From Haloprofundus halophilus (GTDB lineage Archaea; Halobacteriota; Halobacteria; Halobacteriales; Haloferacaceae): DNA of 64,000 bases. The DNA lies in assembly GCF_003439925.1 (NCBI RefSeq), contig NZ_QQRR01000001.1, forward strand, positions 744,001-808,000, read 5' to 3'. How positions within the stretch are numbered: position 1 is the stretch's first letter; each line of letters begins with the position of its first letter. Positions 9,122 through 16,792 of this stretch are shown here, one piece after another. The notes under the pieces were generated by a model. That model was given only the letters and a program-made list of their open reading frames with translations. It was not told where the DNA came from and ran no database searches. The translations under genes were made by a program, and so were the position numbers.

Positions 9122-9261
9122 GGTTTCGAGGTCACGGTTTTCTTAGCACGCGTACTGTTTGCGTTTCTGTGGCATGATTGGGAAGCGTCGTTATGAATGT
9201 GTTGGATTACTACGTTTTCTCGGAAAGAAAAGGTTCGAGCGGGCGCTACTCCGGCCGATAA

Positions 9262-9301
9262 CGGGAAAGAAAGAAACGACGAACGGCGGCGACAGTCGCC
9301 G
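9262..9301 (-). terminator. Hairpin plus T-rich tract after the binding-protein gene
   Basis: A 7-bp palindrome (CGGCGAC / GTCGCCG, 9287-9301) lies just after the binding-protein stop and is followed on the minus strand by a pyrimidine tract with repeated TTTC. It could end or trim most transcripts so that the binding protein is made in excess over the permeases. A second promoter near 9190-9200 is possible. Confidence 0.4.
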
Positions 9302-9306
9302 TCGGC

Positions 9307-11349
9307 TCAGTTGTCCTTCTGGTGGACCTGCATGATGTTCGTCCCGAGGTAACTGTCGCCCGGGCCCGGGATGTTACCGACGAAGCCGTCCCACTCGCCG
9401 GAGTTGACCGGCCACTGAACCTGCGAGTACGAGGTGATCATCGTCGGGAAGTCGAGGTAGATCTGCTCGACGGCCTGCTTTGCCAGGTCGTTGCGTTTCT
9501 CGGTGTCCATCTCGGTGCGGCACTGCGAGATGAGGTCGTCGGCCGTCGCGTCCTCGAACAGGCCGTAGCCCATCGGGTTGTTGAGCAGCGTGTCCGTGTT
9601 GGTCTCGCCGTCTTCGTTCTCCTCGCTGTGGTCGTCGGCGTTGTCGCTGTGGAAAAGGCCGTACAGCGAACTCGCGCCGAACGGCGAGAGACTGCTCCAC
9701 GACATCGGGAAGATGTCGAAGTCCTCCTCGGCGTAGACGGCGTTCAGCATCGTGTTGAACGTCATCACTTTTCGCTCGATGGGGATACCGATAGAGCGGA
9801 GGTTCGAGACGTAGCGTTCGACCATCTGGGCGGTCTTCGGCGAGTCCTTCGCCGGGTAGATGAGCATCTGCAGCGGACCGTCGTTCATGCTGGTGATGGT
9901 CTCGCCGTTGACGCGAATCTCCTGTTCGGCGTCGGCGTCCTGCAGGACGCTGGATTCGACCTCGCCGAAGCTGTAGTCGTGTTTCGCCTCGCTCTGGCCG
10001 GCGCTCACGTCGGTGAGGCTGCCCGGGTAGTCGAGGCCGACGTAGGTGCCGCCCTCGCCGGTGACGACCTGTCCGTCGGTGAGGAACTGGCGGATGCCCT
10101 CGACGTCGACCTCGGAACTGGTCGGGTCGACGCCGCGGAAGGTGAACGCCTGCGAAGCCGCGCCGGTCAGGAGCTCGCCGTCGCCGCCCGCGTCCGGACG
10201 CACCGCGGAGTAACCCGGCGGCATGACGAAGTCGCCCTCCTGAACGTAGCCGCGCTGGAGCTGCTGGGTCCAGTAGATGTCGTCGAAGGCGAAGCCGAGC
10301 ACCTGACGGAACGCGAGGTCGTCGAGCGGCGTCCGGCGGAGGTTGAACGAGTAGTGGCCGTACCCGGTGTCGTACCCCTGAACGATGCTCTGGCCGTCGG
10401 TCTCCTCGACCTGCTCGACCTTCGAGGTCTCGATGCTGCTGTAGACGGTGTCGATTTCGCCGTTGAGGAACGCCTGCGTGAGCGCCGACTGGCTGCCGTA
10501 GATCTTGAAGCGAACCGAGTCGATGAACGGGCCGCCCGCCAACAGGTTGTCGTGGTCCTGGAGCCACTGGAGGTTCTGCAGGGGAGCCTCGTCGCGGAAC
10601 GTGACTTCGATGGCGGTGTCGGGGCTGTACGTCGTAATCTCGCCCGGACCCGCGCCGATGGGGCCGCCGTTCTCCTGCGGCTGGTAGGCCTGGTAGTCGT
10701 CGACCTCTTCCCAGACGTGTTTCGGCAGCAGCGGAACCTGCAGCTGCGTCGAGTCGTAGGTGCCGATGGGCTGGGCGAGCTTCATGTGGACGTCCCAGTC
10801 GTTGTCGGCCTCCTCGACCGCCTGGATGGGCTCGACCGTCGAGACGTAGCGCCCCGGCTTCTTCTCCATCAGGTAGTTGTACGTGAAAATGACGTCCTCG
10901 ACGGTCAGGTCCTCGCCGTCGCTGAAGGTGAGGCCGTCGCGGACGTTGAAGTACACGTCGGGTTCGGCGTCGTCGCCGCTGGCGTTCTCGACGGTCCACT
11001 CCGTGTACGCGCTCGGGTTGACGTTGAAGTTGACCGGGTCGATAGTCGTCCCCCAGCAGTAGACGAAGTCGAGGATGCTCCAGGAGTACGCCGAGGAGGT
11101 CGAGAGCGGGTTGATCCCTTTCGGCTGCTGGTCCATCCCGACCGTGAACGTTCCACCGCGAGTGATCTCGTCGGGGTTCGTCGTGTTCTTTTCGGGGGTG
11201 TCGTCGGTCTCGGAGGAGTTCCCGTCAGTACCCTGGTCGTCTCCGCCGTTGCCACCGTCACTGCAACCGGCGAGAGTGAGGGCCACAGCGCCCGCACCGG
11301 AGGCTTTGAGGAACCGCCGACGGCTACCGTTCATCGAATCGTCAGACAT
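9307..11349 (-). CDS. ABC transporter substrate-binding lipoprotein (SBP_bac_5 family)
   Basis: 680 residues, exported through the Tat pathway: RRRFLK at residues 10-15, hydrophobic stretch, lipobox LAGC with the lipidated Cys at 29. A Gly/Asp/Ser/Thr-rich spacer of about 30 residues follows, then the large periplasmic-type binding fold (GTFTVGMDQQPKGINPL near 65-80). Captures peptides or similar solutes outside the cell and delivers them to the DppB/DppC-type permeases encoded downstream. Longer than the usual 520-560 residues owing to the spacer and insertions. The ligand is unknown. Confidence 0.88.
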   Translation of the reverse strand: MSDDSMNGSRRRFLKASGAGAVALTLAGCSDGGNGGDDQGTDGNSSETDDTPEKNTTNPDEITRGGTFTVGMDQQPKGINPLSTSSAYSWSILDFVYCWGTTIDPVNFNVNPSAYTEWTVENASGDDAEPDVYFNVRDGLTFSDGEDLTVEDVIFTYNYLMEKKPGRYVSTVEPIQAVEEADNDWDVHMKLAQPIGTYDSTQLQVPLLPKHVWEEVDDYQAYQPQENGGPIGAGPGEITTYSPDTAIEVTFRDEAPLQNLQWLQDHDNLLAGGPFIDSVRFKIYGSQSALTQAFLNGEIDTVYSSIETSKVEQVEETDGQSIVQGYDTGYGHYSFNLRRTPLDDLAFRQVLGFAFDDIYWTQQLQRGYVQEGDFVMPPGYSAVRPDAGGDGELLTGAASQAFTFRGVDPTSSEVDVEGIRQFLTDGQVVTGEGGTYVGLDYPGSLTDVSAGQSEAKHDYSFGEVESSVLQDADAEQEIRVNGETITSMNDGPLQMLIYPAKDSPKTAQMVERYVSNLRSIGIPIERKVMTFNTMLNAVYAEEDFDIFPMSWSSLSPFGASSLYGLFHSDNADDHSEENEDGETNTDTLLNNPMGYGLFEDATADDLISQCRTEMDTEKRNDLAKQAVEQIYLDFPTMITSYSQVQWPVNSGEWDGFVGNIPGPGDSYLGTNIMQVHQKDN

Positions 11350-11376
11350 GCAGCACCACGTTGACGTATCCCATAC

Positions 11377-11386
11377 TTATATTTGA
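11377..11386 (-). promoter_or_regulatory. TATA box of the peptide transporter locus
   Basis: Read on the minus strand the AT-rich run AATATAAGTA lies about 28-37 nt ahead of the binding-protein ATG at 11349, the expected distance for a haloarchaeal promoter with a very short leader. Confidence 0.55.
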
Positions 11387-11458
11387 TGGTATTCTCACCA
11401 GAGTTCAGTGTGTAGTTAGCTCACATGTAACGAGTGTTCGGGGTCGAAAAACCCGAAT

Positions 11459-11731
11459 TCAGCGGTCTCGGAGCGTCGAGCGACCTTCGATGAAAAAGTA
11501 CATACTCATTACTACCGCCGACCCCGACATCGCCAGGTAGATATCTCCGGGTACCTGCGTGGGACCGGTCCGCGACAGTGCCATACCCATGAGGCCCCAG
11601 AACGCCGCCAGCGCGAACCCGCCGCCGAGCAGGAAGAACGCTTCGACCTCCCGTCCGCGTCGGTAGGAGACCATCCCGACGAGAAACGCCACGCTGACGA
11701 GAATCGCCAGCACGCCACGAGTATCGAGCAT
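11459..11731 (-). CDS. Small membrane protein, unknown
   Basis: 90 residues from the ATG at 11731 (MLDTRGVLAILV). Three hydrophobic segments at about residues 6-20, 33-50 and 65-80. The minus-strand CTTATGTAGG at about 11752-11761 looks like a TATA element 25-30 nt upstream of this start, which is why I prefer it to an in-frame upstream ATG at 11752. Family not recognised. Confidence 0.62.
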   Translation of the reverse strand: MLDTRGVLAILVSVAFLVGMVSYRRGREVEAFFLLGGGFALAAFWGLMGMALSRTGPTQVPGDIYLAMSGSAVVMSMYFFIEGRSTLRDR

Positions 11732-11911
11732 ACCGAGTCGGTACGACCTCACCTACATAAGACCTCCGTGCTCGCGCGTGTACTCCGGCAGTTCCCCGGA
11801 CTGACCGCGTCCGGGCGCTCGCCGTTTCGTCTCGGACCGTTCGGTTTCGGTAGTCGACGATTCCTCGCTCGCCCCATCGCTTTTGCAGCTCAGGAACGTA
11901 CCCTTCGAACG

Positions 11912-12607
11912 ATGGTATCCGCACTGTTTATCGTCAGCGAGGAGGGGTACTGGGCCGAGGAGTGCATCGAACCGCTAACCACGCTCTCGGACGCGGGCGT
12001 CGACGTCACCGTCGCCACCCCGAGCGGGTCGCCGCCGGTGGTCGACGAGCGCTCGCTCGACCCCGAGACGGTCGGCGAGGAGGAGTCCGAACGGCTCCGA
12101 GAGGTTCACGAGTCCGACGACAGACTCAACGACCCCGAACCGATCGCGACGGTGTCGGCGTCCGACTACGACGCCGTCGTCTTCCCCGGCGGGCACGGTA
12201 CCGTCTGGGACATCAACCAGGACAGACACGCGAGAACGATTCTCCGCGACGCCGTCGACGGCGACGAGGGGAAGGCGCTCGTCGTCTGTCACGCCGTCGG
12301 TCTCCTCGGCTTCACGCACACCGAGGAGGGGAAGTACGTCGTCAACGAGCGCGACGTGACCGGCTTCCCCAACGAGTGGGAAGAAGACATCGTCGACGAG
12401 AACGACGTGATGCCCGACGGCCGGAAACTGCCGTACTGGGTCGAAGACGAGGTCAAGGGCGCCGGTGCGAACTGGGACGCCGAACTCGACGCCGACACCA
12501 GCGTCACCGTCGACGGCGACCTCGTTACCGCCCGGGGACCGGAGTCCTCGCACGCGGCGGCGACGACGCTGCTCGACGAGTTGGGTGTGGAAGCGAAGAG
12601 CGCGTAG
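11912..12607 (+). CDS. DJ-1/PfpI family protein (class I glutamine amidotransferase fold)
   Basis: 231 residues. The fold is clear: ALFIVSEEGYWAEE at the N-terminus, DAVVFPGGHGTVWD near 90-103, and the nucleophile elbow VVCHAVGLLGF with Cys about residue 129 preceded by Val-Val and followed by His. The Hsp31-like length and the Glu/His context fit a deglycase, protease or chaperone of this group; the biochemical role is not determined by sequence. The ATG at 11912 sits about 27 nt after a T-rich TATA-like element (11878-11884). Confidence 0.85.
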   Translation: MVSALFIVSEEGYWAEECIEPLTTLSDAGVDVTVATPSGSPPVVDERSLDPETVGEEESERLREVHESDDRLNDPEPIATVSASDYDAVVFPGGHGTVWDINQDRHARTILRDAVDGDEGKALVVCHAVGLLGFTHTEEGKYVVNERDVTGFPNEWEEDIVDENDVMPDGRKLPYWVEDEVKGAGANWDAELDADTSVTVDGDLVTARGPESSHAAATTLLDELGVEAKSA

Positions 12608-12637
12608 GCGGCCCGTTCGGCGTCCGAACCGCGACGC

Positions 12638-12925
12638 TCACTCGATTTTGAACACCGCCTCCTCGATGCTCTCGCTCCGGCAGTCGGGACACCGCGAGGG
12701 GTAGTTCACGGGGTCGTCGAAGTTCGAGAACCCGCAGTTTCGGCACTCCGGCGGCGCGACGAGAAACCGTTCGTCGGTGTCGTCGAGCGACTGGGCGACG
12801 TGTCGGAGGTGGTCGTAGACGACCGACCGAGGCGCGTCCACCCGCGTCGAGAGACCGCTCGCGGTCAGCGGTTCGTCTCTCAGCGCGTCGGCGATTCGCT
12901 GGCGGGTGGTCTCGGTTTCGTTCAT
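12638..12925 (-). CDS. HTH regulator with C-terminal zinc ribbon
   Basis: 95 residues. Residues 5-50 form a winged-helix motif (TRQRIADALRDEPLTASGLS...) and residues 61-83 a zinc ribbon with CxxC pairs (CRNC at 61-64, CPDC at 79-82). This matches the archaeal group of predicted regulators that fuse an HTH to a Zn ribbon. The start at 12925 is the Met of MNETETT; the longer open frame upstream is shadow sequence. Convergent with the DJ-1 gene and divergent from the NDP-sugar synthase. Confidence 0.8.
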   Translation of the reverse strand: MNETETTRQRIADALRDEPLTASGLSTRVDAPRSVVYDHLRHVAQSLDDTDERFLVAPPECRNCGFSNFDDPVNYPSRCPDCRSESIEEAVFKIE

Positions 12926-13015
12926 AGCTTCGAGTACGGCCGAACGGCCAAATTCCTTTTGTAGGCCGTCGATTCGAGCAAAACAGTCATCACGGCTGGC
13001 ATTGATTACCTGTCT

Positions 13016-13984
13016 ATGAAAGCAGTCGTCCTTGCTGGAGGCTACGCCACGCGACTTTGGCCGATTACGAAGCACCGCCCGAAAATGTTCCTCCCGGTGG
13101 GGGAGTCGACGGTCATCGATACGATATTTGCCGACCTCGAAGCCGACGACCGAATCTCGGAGGTGTTCGTGAGTACGAACGAGTACTTCGCCGACGAGTT
13201 CGAAGCGCACCTCGCCGAGTCGGAGTTCGAGAAACCGACGCTCTCGGTCGAGGAGACCAGAGCCGAGGACGAGAAGTTCGGCGTCGTCGGCGCGCTCGCG
13301 GAGTTGGTCGAACGCGAAGGCGTCGAGGAGGACCTGGTCGTCGTCGCCGGCGACAACCTCATCAGTTTCGACGCCGCGGAGTTCGTCGACTTCTTCGAGG
13401 AGAAGGGGTCGCCGATTCTGGCCGCCTACGACGTCGGCTCCCGCGAGCGCGCGAAGTCGTACGGTCTCGTCCAACTCGACGGCGACCAGGTCGTCGAGTT
13501 CCAGGAGAAGCCCGACGACCCCAAGAGCACGCTCGTCTCCATCGCCTGCTACGCGTTCCCCGCCGAGACGCTGCCGAAACTCGACGAGTATCTCGAATCG
13601 GACAACAACCCCGACGAACCCGGCTGGTTCCTCCAGTGGCTCCAGTCTCGCGAACCGGTGTACGCGTTCAGTTTCGACGAGGCCTGGTACGACATCGGGA
13701 CGCCCGAGAGCTACCTCGAAGCCGTCGCGTGGAAACTCGGAGGCGACAACTTCGTCCACGACGACGCGACGGTCGAGAACTCCGAACTCGGCGAGAACGT
13801 CCAGGTACTGCCCGGAGCCGAGGTCCGCGATTCGACGCTCGAACGCGCTGTCGTCTTCGACGGCGCGACGGTCCACGACTCGACGCTCCGCGATACGATC
13901 ACCGACATAGAGACGCACATCGAGGGGCTGCAGTTGACCGAGACGCTCGTCGGCGAGCACTCGAAACTGGTCGGCGAGGAGTGA
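13016..13984 (+). CDS. Sugar-1-phosphate nucleotidyltransferase
   Basis: 322 residues. The N-terminal signature VLAGGYATRLWPITKHRPK (residues 5-23) with Gly-rich loop and catalytic Arg/Lys is that of NDP-sugar pyrophosphorylases; the metal-binding DNL of AGDNLISFD is near 109-117 and FDEAWYDIGTPESY near 221-234. The C-terminus (from about 245) has hexapeptide left-handed beta-helix repeats. Makes an activated sugar, likely for glycosylation of surface proteins or glycolipids. Nucleotide and sugar are not determined. The AglF/RmlA-like group is the nearest known. Confidence 0.83.
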   Translation: MKAVVLAGGYATRLWPITKHRPKMFLPVGESTVIDTIFADLEADDRISEVFVSTNEYFADEFEAHLAESEFEKPTLSVEETRAEDEKFGVVGALAELVEREGVEEDLVVVAGDNLISFDAAEFVDFFEEKGSPILAAYDVGSRERAKSYGLVQLDGDQVVEFQEKPDDPKSTLVSIACYAFPAETLPKLDEYLESDNNPDEPGWFLQWLQSREPVYAFSFDEAWYDIGTPESYLEAVAWKLGGDNFVHDDATVENSELGENVQVLPGAEVRDSTLERAVVFDGATVHDSTLRDTITDIETHIEGLQLTETLVGEHSKLVGEE

Positions 13985-14259
13985 CGAAACCGCCCGCGTA
14001 GTCTGCTTTTTGTATCTCTGCCCGCTCTGATTCCTCCGCAGTCGTCTCCTCACTGCTCCCCGAGTCGAGCGTCGGTCACCCGAATCCGTCCTCGCGTCCC
14101 GTCCCACTCCGTCTCGTACTCGCACCTTTTGCGCTGCGGACCGCCTCCGGCGGCCCTCGGCAAAAGCTGCACCAAAAGCACTCGTCGTTCACTCCGCTTC
14201 GCTCCGTTCGCTCCTCGGCCCGCTCGCTCCTTCGGTCGCTCGCGGAACGAACTCGCTGC
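13985..14259. other. Intergenic region with T-run and composite repeat
   Basis: Between two convergent genes. It holds a T-run (CTTTTTG, 14008-14014) that may terminate the plus-strand gene, the duplicated dph6 end (14050-14121), a small hairpin CCGCC/GGCGG at about 14138-14150, and a stretch with repeated CTCGC/CTCCG and CAAAAGC motifs up to 14250. No gene is supported. Confidence 0.6.
14050..14121 (-). pseudogene. Duplicated 3' end of the dph6 gene
   Basis: Positions 14055-14121 match 14265-14331, the 3' end of dph6, at 64 of 67 positions, 210 bp apart in the same orientation. Read on the minus strand the fragment encodes the dph6 C-terminus ending DARLGEQ and then TGA, in place of DARLGER and TAA. 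Two of the three substitutions in the aligned block are synonymous and one changes Glu to Asp, so the copy diverged while coding. It probably came from another dph6 allele by recombination or insertion. Confidence 0.75.
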
Positions 14260-14976
14260 TTACCGCTCCCCGAGTCGAGCGTCGGTCACCCGAATCCGTC
14301 CACGTGTCCCCTCCCACTCCGTCTCGTACTCTAACTCGATGGGTTTCGACATGTGCGGTCCGTCGGTCACCAGCGTCTCGAACTCGCCGCCCTCGCCGAG
14401 GATGTGCACGCCGTACTCCTCGTTGAGCTCCGCTAACTCCGCGATGGCGTCGGCGTCGAGCGTTCGCCCCAGCCACGACTCGTCGAGGCCGTGGGCGGCG
14501 ACCTGAACGATGCGAATCTCGAATCCGGCGTCGAGCATCGCGTCGGCGAGTTCGCGGGGGTTCTCCTGCCACAAGGGTGCAAAGAGGTCGATGCCGAGTC
14601 GGTCGCACATCTGCTGAATCCGGTTCGTCTGGAACTCGCTCTCCACTGCGCCTGCGGTGACACCCGCCAAATCGAGTTCTCCCTGCAGTTCTCGGAGCGC
14701 CGCCTCCATCGGTTCGAGTTCGGCGTCGCCCTGTTCGCCGGAGTCAGTCGCTAATTCGGCCTCGAAGGAGCCGGGTTCGACTTCGACGAGTTCGACGCCA
14801 ACGCTCTCGGCGGCGAGCCGCGCCAGTCGCGTCTCGGGGACGTGGTACATGTACGAGTCGCCCTCGGGGTGGACGGTGAGCAGTCGACTCACGTTCAGCC
14901 CGTCTTCGAGCGCCAAGTAGAGCGCCCACGAGGAGTCTTTACCGCCCGAGAAGAGGCTCACCCAGTCGTCGGTCAT
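14260..14976 (-). CDS. dph6: Diphthine--ammonia ligase
   Basis: 238 residues. The PP-loop SGGKDSSWAL is at residues 9-18, and the family motifs HPEGDSYMYHVPE (39-51) and EGGEFETLVTDGP (194-206) follow. The enzyme uses ATP and ammonia to complete diphthamide on elongation factor 2. The start at 14976 (MTDDWVSLFSGGKDS) is the only one that fits the family; upstream sequence is basic shadow. dphB for an earlier step lies 38 kb away at 52756. See the separate entry for the partial copy of its 3' end. Confidence 0.88.
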   Translation of the reverse strand: MTDDWVSLFSGGKDSSWALYLALEDGLNVSRLLTVHPEGDSYMYHVPETRLARLAAESVGVELVEVEPGSFEAELATDSGEQGDAELEPMEAALRELQGELDLAGVTAGAVESEFQTNRIQQMCDRLGIDLFAPLWQENPRELADAMLDAGFEIRIVQVAAHGLDESWLGRTLDADAIAELAELNEEYGVHILGEGGEFETLVTDGPHMSKPIELEYETEWEGTRGRIRVTDARLGER

Positions 14977-15062
14977 TGGACGGAGTAGTGACGAACGGGG
15001 TTTACACGCTACGATTCGGCGCTCTCGTCGCCCGTCGTCGGGGTTCGCGCGCCTCGTCCGCG

Positions 15063-15329
15063 TTAGTACTCGTCGAGTTCGGTTTCGAGCGACTGCCACC
15101 AGAGGTGGCCCCGCTCTTGTACCTCCATGTGTTCGAGCACGCCCGCGTCGGTCAGCGATTCGAGTCGCTGATACATCGCCTCAGGAGGTACGCCGAATCG
15201 CTCGGCGAGATACCCCGTGTTGACGACCGGTTGCGGCGCGCGGCGAATCACCTCGACGATGTCGCTGGTCGGAATTTCGGCCTCGGAGACGCAGTCCGGC
15301 ATCTTGCGGCGGTCGTCTTCCGCGTCCAT
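15063..15329 (-). CDS. Small winged-helix DNA-binding protein
   Basis: 88 residues. Residues 20-75 fit a winged helix (DIVEVIRRAPQPVVNTGYLAERFGVPPEAMYQRLESLTDAGVLE), ending with an acidic tail. No effector domain. Likely a local regulator; lies between dph6 and the PAPS-reductase-fold pair, all on the minus strand. Confidence 0.72.
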   Translation of the reverse strand: MDAEDDRRKMPDCVSEAEIPTSDIVEVIRRAPQPVVNTGYLAERFGVPPEAMYQRLESLTDAGVLEHMEVQERGHLWWQSLETELDEY

Positions 15330-15630
15330 ACGGTCGGTACTCTCTGGAGCGACTAAGCACTCTGGCGAGAAGCCGATGAATGTACGCGTAAACGACGGAT
15401 TGGCGGTCGTCCGTCCACGAGAGGTGCGAACCGCGTCGGAGGGGAGACCGCTTCCGGATTCCGGGGTTCGACTCGTGGCGGGAGTTCGATTCGAGACGGG
15501 AGTTCGATTCGAGACGGGAGTTCGATTCGTAACGAAATTCGGTGTCGTGACGGGAGTTCGATTCGTAACGAAATTCGGTGTCGTGACGGGAGTTCGGTAT
15601 CGTGGTCCGCGGTTTACTGGCTCTCGGGTT
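15330..15630. other. Repeat-bearing intergenic region
   Basis: About 300 nt with no supported gene. Its main content is the 18-bp array described separately (15462-15605). The remainder, next to the winged-helix start, presumably holds that gene's promoter, but I see no convincing TATA box. Confidence 0.6.
15462..15605. repeat. 18-bp tandem array, 8 units of two types
   Basis: Units run in exact 18-bp phase at 15480, 15498, 15516, 15534, 15552, 15570 and 15588, with a degenerate unit before. Type A is GGGAGTTCGATTCGAGAC or its variant ending GTAAC; type B is GAAATTCGGTGTCGTGAC. The order is A A A B A B A, so a 36-bp A+B dimer has itself been duplicated. No spacers, so not a CRISPR array. It lies just past the stop of the downstream gene of the pair. 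Confidence 0.8.
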
Positions 15631-16581
15631 TCACATGTAGCCGAGGTCGCGCAATCGGCCCATGATGTTCTCTTTGTCCTGTGCGCGGCCCTCTCGTTCG
15701 GTCGTTCCGTCCAAATCCTGCATCCACGCCGGGCGTTCGTCGGACTTCGCCGACCCCGACTCGGTGCCGAGCGAGCGGAAGCCCTCGAAGTACTTCGGCG
15801 AGACGGGGAGGTCCTCGGCAGTTAGACCCGCGGGCAGGTCCTCGCGCGACCCCGGGACGTGTCCTGCCGGGTAGCCCTCGACGGTGTCGGGGACGACGAA
15901 CTGCCAGAACGCCTCCCAGACGTCGGCCTCGTCGAACTGGAGGATGGTGTGGATGCGGTCGTGCGGCGGGTACTTCTCGGAGTCGTGGCGCGGGCTGAAG
16001 AACGTCTCGCCGGCGCGGGACTCCTGTTCGTCCCAGCGGACGCCCGAGAAGATGCCGTCGAATCCGTACTCGGTGAGCGTCTCGTTCAGCGCGACGGTCT
16101 TCAGGAGGTGGTTGCCGACGAACGTGTCGGCGTCGAGGACGAGCGTCTCATCCTCGTACTCCAAACGGGCGAGTTCCCGCTGTGTCGCCTCGCTGAGTTC
16201 ACTCACGACGAACTCGTCGCCGGGTTCTGCACCGAGGCGGGCGAACTCCTCGTTGCGCGCGACGACGAGTTCGAGGTCCCACTCGTCGACCCAGCGGTCG
16301 ACGAACGCGGTCACTTCGGGGAAGTGCTCGAAGTGGTCGATGAAGACCACCGGCGGCACGTCGTACCCGTTCTCGCGGGCAACCTCCATCACGACGTAGA
16401 GAACGAGCGTCGAGTCCTTTCCACCGGTCCACATCACCGCCGGATTGCGGTACTCGTCGAGCGCCTGCTCGGTGAGTTCGGCGGCCTTCTCGACCTTGTC
16501 GCCGAGGGAGGGGTAGTCGGCGGCGGTCTGGGAGCTCCCGGCTTCGTAGTCTACGTCGAGATACTCGGGGAAGTTAGCCAT
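15631..16581 (-). CDS. PAPS reductase/CysD-fold protein, copy 1
   Basis: 316 residues. The PP-loop is MWTGGKDSTL at about residues 49-58, with a family block SGVRWDEQESRAGETFFSPRHD near 180-200 that contains the conserved Arg and Glu. The protein contains no cysteine, so it cannot use the C-terminal ECGLH-type catalytic Cys of true PAPS reductases; an ATP-sulfurylase-like (CysD) adenylyl-transfer reaction is more likely. About 60 percent of positions appear shared with the neighbour upstream, including the identical C-terminal RLRDLGYM. A TATA-like element lies near 16593-16612. Confidence 0.8.
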   Translation of the reverse strand: MANFPEYLDVDYEAGSSQTAADYPSLGDKVEKAAELTEQALDEYRNPAVMWTGGKDSTLVLYVVMEVARENGYDVPPVVFIDHFEHFPEVTAFVDRWVDEWDLELVVARNEEFARLGAEPGDEFVVSELSEATQRELARLEYEDETLVLDADTFVGNHLLKTVALNETLTEYGFDGIFSGVRWDEQESRAGETFFSPRHDSEKYPPHDRIHTILQFDEADVWEAFWQFVVPDTVEGYPAGHVPGSREDLPAGLTAEDLPVSPKYFEGFRSLGTESGSAKSDERPAWMQDLDGTTEREGRAQDKENIMGRLRDLGYM

Positions 16582-16792
16582 ACACTCCCTGTCGTTATAC
16601 GGAATAATGGTTGTTTCCGCTGTCAGTGCGTCGCACTGTCTCTATCGGGTGCGAGCGGTCACGACGAACATACTAAGCGGTCATTTTCTGCGGTCGTCCC
16701 CGAGAACAGGGGTCACATCGGCGGTGAGAGACGCTTCGGAAAGGAGATTCAAAGATCGTTCGGCGGTGTCTCGGCGGCGTTTCGGCCGGTCT

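Noticed and set aside
9322-11364. Plus-strand open frame of 680 codons antisense to the substrate-binding protein
   Set aside because: Codon composition is the mirror of the real gene, there is no motif, and the opposite strand has a clear Tat lipoprotein.
12926-14125. Very long open frame upstream of the zinc-ribbon regulator
   Set aside because: Antisense to the NDP-sugar synthase, composition is shadow-type, and the family start is MNETETT at 12925.
15462-15605. CRISPR or coding repeat
   Set aside because: No variable spacers; the frame encoding VRFETG-type repeats has no start region, promoter or family.
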